NCBI GenBank assembly: GCA_039812545.1
Contig: JBDIAR010000043.1
Location: 1 to 20,057, forward strand
Source: JBDIAR01 sp039812545
Lineage (GTDB): Bacteria; Actinomycetota; Actinomycetes; Actinomycetales; Dermatophilaceae
Length of the DNA stretch: 20,057 nt
Direction of reading: 5' to 3'
Shown: positions 1 through 8,587 of the stretch, in pieces
Layout: each line of letters begins with the position of its first letter
Position numbering within the stretch: position 1 is the stretch's first letter
The notes under the pieces: model-generated
What the model saw: the letters and a program-made list of their open reading frames with translations, nothing else
The model's database searches: none
Told to the model about the DNA's origin: nothing
Made by a program: the position numbers and the translations under genes

Positions 1-2
1 TG

Positions 3-43
3 GTCTGGATCTGGGTCTGGATCTGATCCATCGTCTGGATCTG
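3..43. repeat. Three direct copies of GTCTGGATCTG
   Basis: The 11-mer GTCTGGATCTG occurs at 3-13, 15-25 and 33-43, all in the same orientation. On the transcribed strand it reads CAGATCCAGAC. It lies downstream of atpA, where atpG would be expected to begin just outside the window. One ATG (31-29) opens a frame (M-D-Q-I-Q-T...) through the repeats to the window edge, but this does not resemble the start of a gamma subunit. I take it as an intergenic repeat, with the caveat that the window edge hides the context. Confidence 0.7.
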
Positions 44-60
44 GCCGTATGCCGTGGGCC

Positions 61-87
61 GCCGGGCCGGCGCACGGCCGGCCCGGC
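61..87 (-). terminator. Strong G+C hairpin after atpA
   Basis: A perfect 11-bp inverted repeat (61-71 with 77-87, 5-nt loop) begins 7 nt after the atpA stop. No U-run follows on the transcribed strand, so it is not a classical intrinsic terminator. It could stabilise the upstream mRNA or tune expression between atpA and the next atp gene, or it could be a U-less terminator of the actinobacterial kind. It is flanked by GTATGCC (47-53) and GGCATAC (85-91), the second overlapping its last bases. Confidence 0.55.
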
Positions 88-94
88 ATACCAC

Positions 95-1732
<1,638 letters not shown>

Positions 1733-1793
1733 GTTCGTGTCTTTCTCCCTCGTATGCGGCTGGTGCCGGTGAGCGTCTGGTGTGGGGTCCGGC

Positions 1794-2609
1794 TCAGCTG
1801 CCGGTCAGTTTGCGTCGGGCCTCGTCGAGCTTGCGGACGGTCGTCCCGTCGATCACCTCGTCGCCGACCTCGACCCGGATGCCGCCGAGGACACCGGGAT
1901 CGACCACGACATTGAGGTGGATCGCGTGCGAGTAGATCCGCGACAGGGCGGCCTTGATCCGGTCGATCTGACCCTCGTCGAGTGGAACCGCTGCGGTGAC
2001 CACCGCGGTCAGTTCCTCGCGTTCCTGGCCGGAGATGGTCAAGTACTGCGCGATCACCCGATCGAAGCGTCGGCCACGATCAGCAGCCACGGCCTGGCGG
2101 GCCAGCTGCAGCGTCTCGTCGGCGACCTTGCCCTCCAGCAGCCGGGAGACCAGTGCGGTCCTCCGGTCGGCGGCGGCGGTCCGGTCGGTGAGGGCGTCCC
2201 GCAACTGCGGGTTGGCGGCGACCAGCCGCTCGAACCGGAACAGTTGCTCTTCGACCTCGTCGGCCCGTTGCCCGTATGCCGCGCTGGACATCACGGCCCG
2301 TACGCCGAGTTCTTCCAGGGCATCCGGAAGGTCACGGTCGTCCGACCAGCGCAGGTCGGCCGCACCGGCAACGACGGCGACCGCCGGGTCGCTGACCTTG
2401 CCGCCGAAGACCCGACGCGCGAGCTCGGCCCGGTCCGACCCGTCCCGGGACGGGTCGGTCAGGGCCCGTCGCAGCGACGCCGACTTGTCGAGCACCGCGG
2501 TGACGCCGAACAACTCGTCGCCGAGCTGCTGGCCGTGGACCCCGGTGGCCAGTTGGCCGCGCAATGCCGTGATCGCGGCCTTGAGCGCTGCTCGAGAAGC
2601 GGCGAGCAT
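1794..2609 (-). CDS. atpH: F1Fo ATP synthase subunit delta
   Basis: Delta subunit, which ties the top of F1 to the peripheral stalk formed by subunit b. At 271 residues it has the longer form usual for actinobacteria, and it is a separate protein rather than the b-delta fusion of mycobacteria. The sequence is largely helical, with the C-terminal segment GGIRVEVGDEVIDGTTVRKL typical of the OSCP/delta family near residues 232-260. Its ATG shares one base with the atpF stop (TGATG on the coding strand), so translation is probably coupled to atpF. Position between atpF and atpA supports the call. Confidence 0.95.
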   Translation of the reverse strand: MLAASRAALKAAITALRGQLATGVHGQQLGDELFGVTAVLDKSASLRRALTDPSRDGSDRAELARRVFGGKVSDPAVAVVAGAADLRWSDDRDLPDALEELGVRAVMSSAAYGQRADEVEEQLFRFERLVAANPQLRDALTDRTAAADRRTALVSRLLEGKVADETLQLARQAVAADRGRRFDRVIAQYLTISGQEREELTAVVTAAVPLDEGQIDRIKAALSRIYSHAIHLNVVVDPGVLGGIRVEVGDEVIDGTTVRKLDEARRKLTGS

Positions 2610-3214
2610 CAGGACTCGCTCCCGCCCGCGACCGAGGCCTGGCCGACCGGGTCGGTGGCTTCGAGTTCGGCGATGAACCGGTCCACGATGGCCCGCTGCC
2701 GGGCGTCGTCGTGCAACGACTCACCGACGATCTTGCTGGCCAGGTCAGTGGACAACCGACCCACCTCGGCACGCAAGGAGACGATCGCGGCCTGCCGGTC
2801 CGCCTCGATCTGCTTGTGCGCGTGCTCGACGATGCGACCCGCCTCGGCCTGCGCCTGAGTCCGCAGCTCCGCGTGGATCTTGGCGCCCTGGTCGCGCGCC
2901 TCGTCGCGGATCTTGGTCGCCTCGGCGCGAGCCTCGGCCAACTGCGCCTGGTACTGGCGCAGCGCCTCGTCGGCCTTGGCCTGAGCCTCTTCGGCCTCGT
3001 GCATCCGGCCCTCGATGGCGCTCGCCCGAGCCGCGTAGTTCTTCTCGAACATCGGCACGATGAACTTGGCGATGGCGAACCACAAAATGGCGAAGACGAC
3101 GAGCGAGAAGATGAACTCCGGCATCAACGGGATGACCGGATTGGACATCGTCTCCTCGGTGCCCGTCCCCTCCATCGGCAGGGCCGGCAACGCCAGGTAC
3201 GTCACAACATGCAC
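2609..3214 (-). CDS. atpF: F1Fo ATP synthase subunit b
   Basis: Subunit b, the peripheral-stalk dimer that anchors delta and F1 to the membrane. Residues about 33-54 form the single membrane helix. Residues about 55-165 form a long charged coiled coil rich in Ala, Glu, Gln and Arg, with the QYQAQLAEARAEA segment typical of the family. The GTG at 3214-3212 is chosen as start because AAGGAG lies 5 nt upstream, giving 201 residues. An internal Met at residue 23 (MSNPVIPL) would give 179 residues and also has a purine-rich stretch upstream (GAGGAG, only 3 nt away), so it remains possible. The stop overlaps the atpH start. Confidence 0.93.
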   Translation of the reverse strand: MHVVTYLALPALPMEGTGTEETMSNPVIPLMPEFIFSLVVFAILWFAIAKFIVPMFEKNYAARASAIEGRMHEAEEAQAKADEALRQYQAQLAEARAEATKIRDEARDQGAKIHAELRTQAQAEAGRIVEHAHKQIEADRQAAIVSLRAEVGRLSTDLASKIVGESLHDDARQRAIVDRFIAELEATDPVGQASVAGGSES

Positions 3215-3255
3215 GGGAACTCCTTCGCGGGGGGTCGCCCCGAAGACCGATGAGG

Positions 3256-3459
3256 CTACTTGGCGATGAAGAACAGAACCATGCCGATGATCGCGAGCGC
3301 CTCGGCGACGGCGAAGCCGAAGATGGCCTGGGACCGGAGCATGCCCGCGGTCTCGGGTTGACGCGCGATGCCGTTGATGAGCGCGGCGAAGATCAAGCCG
3401 ATGCCGATACCGGGACCGATGCAGGCGAGACCGTATCCGATGAGGCCCATTGCTTGCAT
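3256..3459 (-). CDS. atpE: F1Fo ATP synthase subunit c
   Basis: Subunit c, the monomer of the rotating membrane ring that carries protons. The 67-residue product is a hairpin of two glycine- and alanine-rich membrane helices joined by the polar loop RQPE (33-36). The ion-binding carboxylate is E53 in the AVAEALAI segment of helix 2. Length and motifs match a proton-type c subunit. The ATG has an AGAGAG/AAGGAAG purine stretch upstream. It sits between atpB and atpF as usual. The 106-nt gap to atpB is larger than other gaps in the operon and could hold an internal processing or promoter element, but I see no convincing one. Confidence 0.96.
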   Translation of the reverse strand: MQAMGLIGYGLACIGPGIGIGLIFAALINGIARQPETAGMLRSQAIFGFAVAEALAIIGMVLFFIAK

Positions 3460-3565
3460 GAGTGGTTTCTCTCTTCCTTATGTGGGTAATCCGTCAAGTC
3501 TGGTGACCTGCCGGTGGTGCGATACAAACGATGTGGAGTTGTGAGGGCGGTGGGACGCGGACGGC

Positions 3566-4381
3566 TCAGTGCTCGTCGGCGACCGCTCCACCGAAGTACG
3601 AAGCGGCCAGCATCGCGAAGACGTATGCCTGCAGGCACTGCACCAACAGCTCCAGGCCCTGCATGAGCAACGCCATCCCGTAGCCGCCGACGCCGGCCGC
3701 GATCATCCCGAGTTGCCCGGTGCCGATGAGGTAGGTACCGCCCCCGATGAAGACGCCCATCAGCATGTGCCCGGCGAACATATTGCCGAACAACCGCAAG
3801 GTGAGGGTGAGCGGGCGGATCAGGAAGAATGTGGCGAACTCAAGGATGAAGATGAGCGGGATGAGGAACACCGGCAGCTGCGGGGGAACCATCATCTTGA
3901 AGTAGCCGCCGAGCCCGTGCTTCTGAATGCCGGCCACGTGGTAGAGGACGTAGACGATGAGCACGAGTGCCATCGGCATACCGATCCGGCTCATCGGCGG
4001 GAAGTTCGCCAGCGGCGCGGACCCGAACAGATTGCTCACCAGAATGAACAAGAAGAGGGAGAAGAGCACCGGGACGAAGCGCAGGAAGTCGTGCGAGCCG
4101 ATCATGTCCCGGGCGATGCCGTTGCGGACGAAGTCGTACATGCCCTCGGCGAAGAACTGCCGCTTGCTGGGAACCACCGCAAGTCGCCGGGTCGCCCACC
4201 ACAGCCAGCCGAAGATGCCGACCGCCGCGACGACGATGAGCACCATCGGTCGTGTGACCGTGAACCCGCCGATGTGCGCGATCGGTTGATAGAACTCCTC
4301 GGGTGTCGGGGCGTGGAAACCATCCCCTTCGCCTCCGCTGGCCGACAGACCGGCGATGGTCACCAGAACAGCGCTGTTCAC
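3566..4381 (-). CDS. atpB: F1Fo ATP synthase subunit a
   Basis: Subunit a, the membrane stator with the two proton half-channels next to the c-ring. The 271-residue product has five to six hydrophobic helices. The essential arginine is R196 in LRLFGNMFAGH, the family hallmark. Another conserved segment, NLFGSAPLANFPP, lies near residues 117-129. The start is the GTG at 4381-4379, preceded by GAGGAG with a 6-nt spacer. A 157-nt gap separates it from the upstream AtpZ-like gene. Confidence 0.96.
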   Translation of the reverse strand: MNSAVLVTIAGLSASGGEGDGFHAPTPEEFYQPIAHIGGFTVTRPMVLIVVAAVGIFGWLWWATRRLAVVPSKRQFFAEGMYDFVRNGIARDMIGSHDFLRFVPVLFSLFLFILVSNLFGSAPLANFPPMSRIGMPMALVLIVYVLYHVAGIQKHGLGGYFKMMVPPQLPVFLIPLIFILEFATFFLIRPLTLTLRLFGNMFAGHMLMGVFIGGGTYLIGTGQLGMIAAGVGGYGMALLMQGLELLVQCLQAYVFAMLAASYFGGAVADEH

Positions 4382-4538
4382 TCAGTTCTCCTCGTCGGAC
4401 ACGTCGTGGCGTGGAGTGCTTGGGCGTCGGGCCCAGGACCGATGCTACGGCCTAGTAGCCCTTCTCGTCTGTGCCCCCCGTCACGGTCCGTTCCGTGCGG
4501 TGGGCGGTCAATGACGGCAGGTGATCCCGGCATCCGAA

Positions 4539-4787
4539 CTATCCGTTCCTACCGTAGCGGAGCCAGACGATGTAGAGGCCGAGGACGACACCCAGCAGGG
4601 CGCCGAGCGGCAGAAGGAACGCGGTGTGCAGTAGGCGGTCACCCAGCCAGCCCAGGGCGCCGAAGGTGATCGGTCCGGCGAGCAGATAGGACAGGACGTC
4701 GGTGGCATCGGCATGCCCGATGGCGTCGGGTCCGCGGGTGTCGGACCGCTCTTTCCGGGCGTTGTCGGGGGTCGGCTCGTCGCTCAC
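4539..4787 (-). CDS. AtpZ/AtpI-family small membrane protein
   Basis: An 82-residue protein with a charged N-terminal tail (1-30) and two membrane helices (about 32-50 and 57-77). The glycine-rich pattern GALGWLGDRLLHT at the end of the first helix resembles the AtpZ/AtpI family (the gene 1 protein of ATP synthase operons), thought to help assembly of the c-ring or Mg2+ supply. The start is GTG, and its GTGA overlaps the stop of the upstream atpI by 4 nt, with GGGGGAGGG as ribosome binding site. Family assignment rests on size, topology, motif and position, so it is likely but not certain. Confidence 0.8.
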   Translation of the reverse strand: MSDEPTPDNARKERSDTRGPDAIGHADATDVLSYLLAGPITFGALGWLGDRLLHTAFLLPLGALLGVVLGLYIVWLRYGRNG

Positions 4788-5263
4788 GCAGAGCCCTCCC
4801 CCGGCTCGGCGTAACGCAACTCACGTCGGCGTTGGAAGGCCCGGGCCGCGCCGGCCTGCCATCCGACCACCGTCGCGACTGCGGCGACGGCGAACGCGGA
4901 CGTGACCAAACCCTCGATCTTCGACAACGACACGGCGAGCACGAGCATCAGGCCCGTCAGCACGAAGAAGACCGCGAGCGCGCCGACCAGCGACAACACG
5001 GCGGGGCCGCGCAACACCCGGGTGATCCCCAGGACGCCGGCGGCGAAGAGGACCACGACGCAGCCGATGCCCGCAGCCGCGGACCCGATGCCCGCCGCGG
5101 TGAACGCATCCAGCCGCCAGAGGGACACGACAGCGGCCAGCACGCCGACGACGAGGCCGGTCGCACTGCCCACGCGCAGCAGGGCCGAGGCGGTCTCCTC
5201 GAACGAGGCTCGGGTATGCCGGGGCGCGCCATGCCCGTCATCCGTCACCGACGGCACGGTCAC
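4784..5263 (-). CDS. atpI: AtpI-like four-helix membrane protein
   Basis: A 159-residue protein with four predicted membrane helices (about 29-49, 60-81, 88-113, 117-136), a short hydrophilic N-terminus and a basic C-terminal tail (RAFQRRRELR). Topology and position as first gene before atpB fit AtpI (ATP synthase protein I), an assembly factor for the c-ring; sequence similarity by eye is weak. The GTG at 5263-5261 is chosen because GAAGGAG lies 5 nt upstream, almost the same initiation sequence as atpF. The longer frame from 5368 would start inside a leader stem-loop and lacks a ribosome binding site. It carries GTATGCC (5214-5220) read as CGG CAT ACC. Confidence 0.72.
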   Translation of the reverse strand: MTVPSVTDDGHGAPRHTRASFEETASALLRVGSATGLVVGVLAAVVSLWRLDAFTAAGIGSAAAGIGCVVVLFAAGVLGITRVLRGPAVLSLVGALAVFFVLTGLMLVLAVSLSKIEGLVTSAFAVAAVATVVGWQAGAARAFQRRRELRYAEPGEGSA

Positions 5264-5292
5264 GTGAACTCCTTCGGCGCGGTTGCGGGCGA

Positions 5293-5309
5293 GGGCCGTC
5301 AGAAGGCCC
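5293..5309 (-). promoter_or_regulatory. Small stem-loop in atp operon leader
   Basis: GGGCC (5293-5297) pairs with GGCCC (5305-5309) across a 7-nt loop, about 20 nt upstream of the atpI ribosome binding site. It follows the larger stem-loop on the transcript. Alone it is too short to mean much; it is listed as part of the leader structure. Confidence 0.35.
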
Positions 5310-5318
5310 GAACTTGAT

Positions 5319-5374
5319 GCGCCCGAGGGTGACCGCAGGAGCGTTTCGCAATCCCAGATCACCCTCACGGGCGC
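5319..5374 (-). promoter_or_regulatory. Long stem-loop in the atp operon leader
   Basis: Arms 5319-5332 and 5359-5374 form 14 base pairs (8 plus 6) broken only by a 2-nt bulge, with a 26-nt loop. The element lies between the wecA stop and the atpI start, within the 123-nt gap, and abuts the CRP-like palindrome. Whether it is transcribed as an atp leader, acts as the wecA terminator, or both, cannot be told. No U-run follows on the transcribed strand. Confidence 0.6.
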
Positions 5375-5394
5375 TTGTGAATCTTATCACAAGC
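5373..5394. promoter_or_regulatory. CRP/FNR-type operator upstream of atp operon
   Basis: A perfect palindrome GCTTGTGA-N6-TCACAAGC. Its core TGTGA-N6-TCACA is the canonical binding site of the CRP/FNR family, including actinobacterial CRP and GlxR. It overlaps the wecA stop codon (5389-5387) and lies about 110 nt upstream of the atpI start. On the coding strand it also contains TGATAAGAT, which could serve as an extended -10 element. Protein binding is inferred from the match. Confidence 0.65.
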
Positions 5395-6493
5395 TCTTCG
5401 GCGCGCCGGACGGACGCATCCGCGGCACCCACCAGGTCAGCCCCGTCACCACCAATGCGGCGCAGCCGACGCCCACCCAGGCATGCCAGTTGTCGAGGAA
5501 GGCGAAGGCCAGGGACGCGACCGCGACAAGGGCGGCCCAGGCATACAGGATGAGGACGGCGCGCAGGTGCCCGTGGCCGATCTGCAGCATCCGGTGGTGC
5601 AGGTGTTTGGCGTCGGCCTGCCACGGCTTCTGCCCCGCGCGCAGTCGCCGCACGATGGCCAGCACCATGTCGAGCAGCGGCAACAGCAGGACCGCCAACG
5701 GCATGACGATCGGGACGAGCGCCCCGGTCACCGAACCCGTGCTCACCTGACTGGGATCGACATTGCCGGTCATCGAAATGGTGGCGGCGGCCAGCAGCAG
5801 ACCCAGCGTCAGCGCCCCCGAGTCGCCCATGAACAGCCGCGCCTGGTGCAGGTTGTGCGGCAGGAAACCCACGCAGCAGCCGGCGAGCGCGGCCGTGATG
5901 AAGGTCGAGATCGAGAACACGTTCGGCGGATCGAACCCGCGCGCCAGCACATAGGAATAGACGAAGAAGGCGGCCGAGGCGATGGCCACGATGCCGGCGG
6001 CCAGGCCGTCCAGGCCGTCGATCCAGTTGACGGCGTTGGTGGTGACGATGACGACCAGGACGGTGACCGCGACGAGGACCGGGGTGTCCAGGACGGTCAC
6101 CCCGAACAGGGGTACGGACAACATTTGCACGCCCTGGTAGGCCATCACCCCGGCAGCGAGGACCTGACCGGCGAGCTTGGTCAACCAGTCCAGCCCGCGG
6201 ATGTCGTCGATCGCCCCGACGAAACAGATGATCGCTCCGCCGAGGACGACGCCGCGGATCTGTCCCGAGCCGAACAACTGCTTGAGGTACGGCAGCTGTT
6301 TGGCGACCAGCGCCGCCGCGACGAAACCGGCATACATCCCCATTCCGCCCAGCCGCGGGATCGGGACCGAGTGGACGTCCCGGTCCCGGACCGGCGTCAC
6401 CGCACCGGTGCGCACCGCGATGACGCGCACGAGCGGCGTGACGGCATACGTCACGACAGCGGCGACGACGAAGATGAGGAAGTACTCCTTCAC
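5387..6493 (-). CDS. wecA: Undecaprenyl-phosphate GlcNAc-1-phosphate transferase (WecA/TagO type)
   Basis: Polytopic membrane enzyme that moves a sugar-1-phosphate, probably GlcNAc-1-P, from its UDP donor to the lipid carrier, the first step of cell-wall polymer or arabinogalactan-linker synthesis. The 368-residue product has about eleven hydrophobic helices. It carries the family motifs: DD at 96-97 (VGAIDDIRG), NAVNWIDGLDG at 153-163, FMGDSG at 221-226 and HLHHR at 297-301. Wec/Rfe-type genes directly upstream of atp operons are known in mycobacteria. The GTG at 6493 gives the expected N-terminus MKEYFLIF but has no clear ribosome binding site; instead a five-codon mini-ORF ends in a TGA overlapping it. 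Sugar specificity is inferred. Confidence 0.92.
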   Translation of the reverse strand: MKEYFLIFVVAAVVTYAVTPLVRVIAVRTGAVTPVRDRDVHSVPIPRLGGMGMYAGFVAAALVAKQLPYLKQLFGSGQIRGVVLGGAIICFVGAIDDIRGLDWLTKLAGQVLAAGVMAYQGVQMLSVPLFGVTVLDTPVLVAVTVLVVIVTTNAVNWIDGLDGLAAGIVAIASAAFFVYSYVLARGFDPPNVFSISTFITAALAGCCVGFLPHNLHQARLFMGDSGALTLGLLLAAATISMTGNVDPSQVSTGSVTGALVPIVMPLAVLLLPLLDMVLAIVRRLRAGQKPWQADAKHLHHRMLQIGHGHLRAVLILYAWAALVAVASLAFAFLDNWHAWVGVGCAALVVTGLTWWVPRMRPSGAPKSL

Positions 6494-6505
6494 CGGGCCA
6501 TCATC
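6490..6505 (-). promoter_or_regulatory. Mini-ORF M-M-A-R-stop overlapping the wecA start
   Basis: On the coding strand GATGATGGCCCGGTGA contains ATG-ATG-GCC-CGG-TGA, whose TGA overlaps the wecA GTG as GTGA. The identical 16 bp sits at the start of hom (17490-17505). No Shine-Dalgarno sequence precedes wecA, so termination and re-initiation at the GTG is plausible. Confidence 0.4.
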
Positions 6506-6568
6506 ACAGAGGCGTCCCCACGAAGTCGTCCCCCTCGCCGGCGCCGCTCCCTTCGGGCGGGCCGAGGG

Positions 6569-7849
6569 TCAGCCGCGCGGGTATGCCGGGAACGCCTCGG
6601 TCAGTGCGTCGACCTCGGCGCGGACCTGCCGGGAGACCTCCGCCTCCGGATCGGAGCTGCCCTTGGTCACCGCGGTGCCGATCAGCCGGGCGATGGTCTT
6701 CATCTCCTCGACCCCCATGCCCTGGGTGGTGACGCACGGCGTGCCGACCCGGATGCCGGAGGCGATATTGGCCTTCTGCGGGTCGAACGGGATGGCGTTC
6801 TTGTTGACCACGATCCCGGCCGCGCTGCACCGGGCCTCGGCGTCCGCGCCGGTGACTCCGACGCCCTGGAGGTCGATCAAGGCCAGGTGCGTGTCGGTGC
6901 CCCCGGTCGTCGGACGCAGGCCCTGGTCGGCGAGCGCCTGGGCCAGCGTCTTGGAGTTCTCGATGACGGCCGCCGCGTAGTCCTGGTATGCCGGCGTCGC
7001 GCATTCCTTGAAGTTGACCGCCTTGGCGGCGATGACGTGCATGAGCGGGCCGCCCTGCATGAGCGGGAAGACGCCCTTGTCGATGGCGGCGGCGTGCTGC
7101 GCCTTGCAGACGATCGCACCCGAGCGCGGGCCGCGCAGCACCTTGTGGGTCGTGAACGAGACGACATCGGCATACGGGACGGGGCTCGGGATCGCCTTGC
7201 CGGCGACCAGGCCGATGAAGTGCGCCGCGTCCACCCAGAAGATCGCCCCGATCTCGTCGCAGAGGTTGCGGAAGAACTCGAAGTCGATCAGCCGCGGGAT
7301 CGCCGAGCCGCCGGCCAGGATCATCTTGGGGCGGTGCTCCAGAGCCAGGGCACGGACCTGGTCGTAGTCGATGTTCTCGGTCTTGCGGTCCACCCCGTAG
7401 GGCACGATGTTGAACCACTTGCCGGAGAAGGACACCTTCGCGCCGTGGGTCAGGTGACCGCCGTGCGGCAGGGACATCCCCATTACGGTGTCGCCGGGCT
7501 TGACGAAGGCGCCGTAGACCGCCTGGTTGGCGCTCGCGCCCGAATGCGGCTGGACGTTGGCGTGCTCGGCGCCGAGCAGCGACTTCAGCCGCTCGATCGC
7601 CAACGACTCGGCGCGGTCGACGACCTCGCAGCCGCCGTAGTAGCGGCGTCCCGGGTAGCCCTCCGCATACTTGTTGGACAGCGTCGAACCCAGTGCCGTG
7701 AGGACCGCGGGCGAACTGATGTTCTCGCTCGCGATCAGCTGAATGCCGGTGCGGATGCGGGCCAACTCGTCCAACAGGATCCCGGCGATGTCGGGATCGA
7801 AGGCCTTGAGCGCCGCGTAATCGGACCCGTAGAAGGTGTCGTCAGCCAT
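6569..7849 (-). CDS. glyA: Serine hydroxymethyltransferase
   Basis: PLP enzyme of the cytoplasm that interconverts serine plus tetrahydrofolate with glycine plus 5,10-methylene-tetrahydrofolate, the main source of one-carbon units. The 426-residue product is full length. The PLP lysine is K236 in SFTTHKVLRGPRSG. SENISSPAV (about 41-49), the YPGRRYYGG segment (65-73) and the DAAHFIGL region (208-214) are typical of the fold. Several positions differ from common SHMTs, for example SENISSP for SENFTS and GSAIPR for ASAYPR. The ATG start lacks an evident Shine-Dalgarno sequence. It lies between tsaC and wecA, an order known from other actinobacteria. Confidence 0.96.
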   Translation of the reverse strand: MADDTFYGSDYAALKAFDPDIAGILLDELARIRTGIQLIASENISSPAVLTALGSTLSNKYAEGYPGRRYYGGCEVVDRAESLAIERLKSLLGAEHANVQPHSGASANQAVYGAFVKPGDTVMGMSLPHGGHLTHGAKVSFSGKWFNIVPYGVDRKTENIDYDQVRALALEHRPKMILAGGSAIPRLIDFEFFRNLCDEIGAIFWVDAAHFIGLVAGKAIPSPVPYADVVSFTTHKVLRGPRSGAIVCKAQHAAAIDKGVFPLMQGGPLMHVIAAKAVNFKECATPAYQDYAAAVIENSKTLAQALADQGLRPTTGGTDTHLALIDLQGVGVTGADAEARCSAAGIVVNKNAIPFDPQKANIASGIRVGTPCVTTQGMGVEEMKTIARLIGTAVTKGSSDPEAEVSRQVRAEVDALTEAFPAYPRG

Positions 7850-7855
7850 GAAGAC

Positions 7856-7861
7856 ACTCTA
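7856..7861 (-). promoter_or_regulatory. glyA: Possible -10 element of glyA (TAGAGT)
   Basis: TAGAGT fits the actinobacterial TAnnnT -10 pattern and ends 6 nt before the glyA ATG, which has no Shine-Dalgarno sequence. This is what a leaderless transcript would look like. No good -35 hexamer is visible. Confidence 0.3.
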
Positions 7862-7916
7862 GGGGGTGGGTCCGACGGTCCGACGGGAGGGCCCCGGATT
7901 GCGCGGTATGCCGGTA

Positions 7917-7964
7917 GGGTCCGTTCCGGCCCGGTCTGCTCCGGTCCGGTCCCGTCAGGTCAGG
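7917..7964. repeat. CCGGT/GGTCC-rich simple repeat between tsaC and glyA
   Basis: The gap between tsaC and glyA (7850-7954), running into the tsaC 3' end, contains repeated GGTCCG, CCGGTC and CCGGTCCGGTCC words. They form no single strong hairpin. The same gap holds one GTATGCC copy (7906-7912). No gene is visible here. Confidence 0.4.
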
Positions 7965-8587
7965 GCGGCCCAGAGGCGTTCGCGCTCGATGGCGCCGTCC
8001 CGCAAGACCACGGGATCGGGCCCCGTGCAGTCCAGGATCGTGGAGGCCTCGCCGCCGCCGCTCGGGCCCGCATCGAGGTAGACCGCGACGCTGGGCCCCA
8101 GCATCGCGGCGGCCTCGTTCACCGTCGTCGGCGCCGGGCGGCCGGTGAGGTTCGCGCTGGAGACGGCGAGCGGGCCGGTGCGGCGCAGCAGGTCCAGGGC
8201 GACGGGGTGGTCGGGCATCCGCAGCGCGACGGTCCCGGCGCTCTCCCCCAGGTCCCACCTCAGGCTCGGTTGGGCGGCGACGACGATGGTCAGTGCTCCC
8301 GGCCAGAACGCCGCGATCAGCCGACGGACCTCCGCCGACACCCCGTATGCCAGTCCGTCGAGGGTTTCGGGGGAACCGATGAGGACCGGCGGCGGCATCT
8401 GCCGCCCGCGGCCCTTGGCCACCAATAGGGCGGCGACCGCATCGGCGTCGAAGGCGTCGCAGCCCACGCCGTACACCGTGTCGGTCGGCAGCACGACCAG
8501 GCGGCCCGCGGCGATCGCCTCCACCGCGGCGGCCAGTCCGCCCGCCAGTGCCTCGGGGTCGGTGCAGTCGTACCGTCGGTCGGTCAC
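7955..8587 (-). CDS. tsaC: L-threonylcarbamoyladenylate synthase (TsaC/Sua5/YrdC)
   Basis: Makes threonylcarbamoyl-AMP from threonine, bicarbonate and ATP for the t6A37 modification of ANN-decoding tRNAs. The 210-residue product is a YrdC domain only, without the extra C-terminal Sua5 domain. PTDTVYGVG is at 34-42, the basic AKGRGRQ segment with the K/R motif at 58-64, and SSAN at 143-146. The start is GTG at 8587-8585: AAGGAGG lies 4 nt upstream and the GTGA overlaps the prmC stop by 4 nt. A longer frame reaching 9262 is only the shadow of prmC. The prmC-tsaC pairing is widely conserved in actinobacteria. Confidence 0.93.
   Translation of the reverse strand: MTDRRYDCTDPEALAGGLAAAVEAIAAGRLVVLPTDTVYGVGCDAFDADAVAALLVAKGRGRQMPPPVLIGSPETLDGLAYGVSAEVRRLIAAFWPGALTIVVAAQPSLRWDLGESAGTVALRMPDHPVALDLLRRTGPLAVSSANLTGRPAPTTVNEAAAMLGPSVAVYLDAGPSGGGEASTILDCTGPDPVVLRDGAIERERLWAALT

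Noticed and set aside
3..43. The GTCTGGATCTG copies as a CRISPR array
   Set aside because: Units are 11 bp with gaps of 1 and 7 nt, far too short for repeats and spacers.
5264..5368. An ATG at 5368 giving atpI 35 extra residues
   Set aside because: It lies inside the leader stem-loop, has no ribosome binding site, and the GTG at 5263 has GAAGGAG at a good distance.
5483..8428. A 981-codon open frame on the plus strand opposite wecA, glyA and tsaC
   Set aside because: Its composition is the Arg/Gly/Asp-rich pattern of an antisense shadow in high-G+C DNA, and it crosses three well-supported genes on the other strand.
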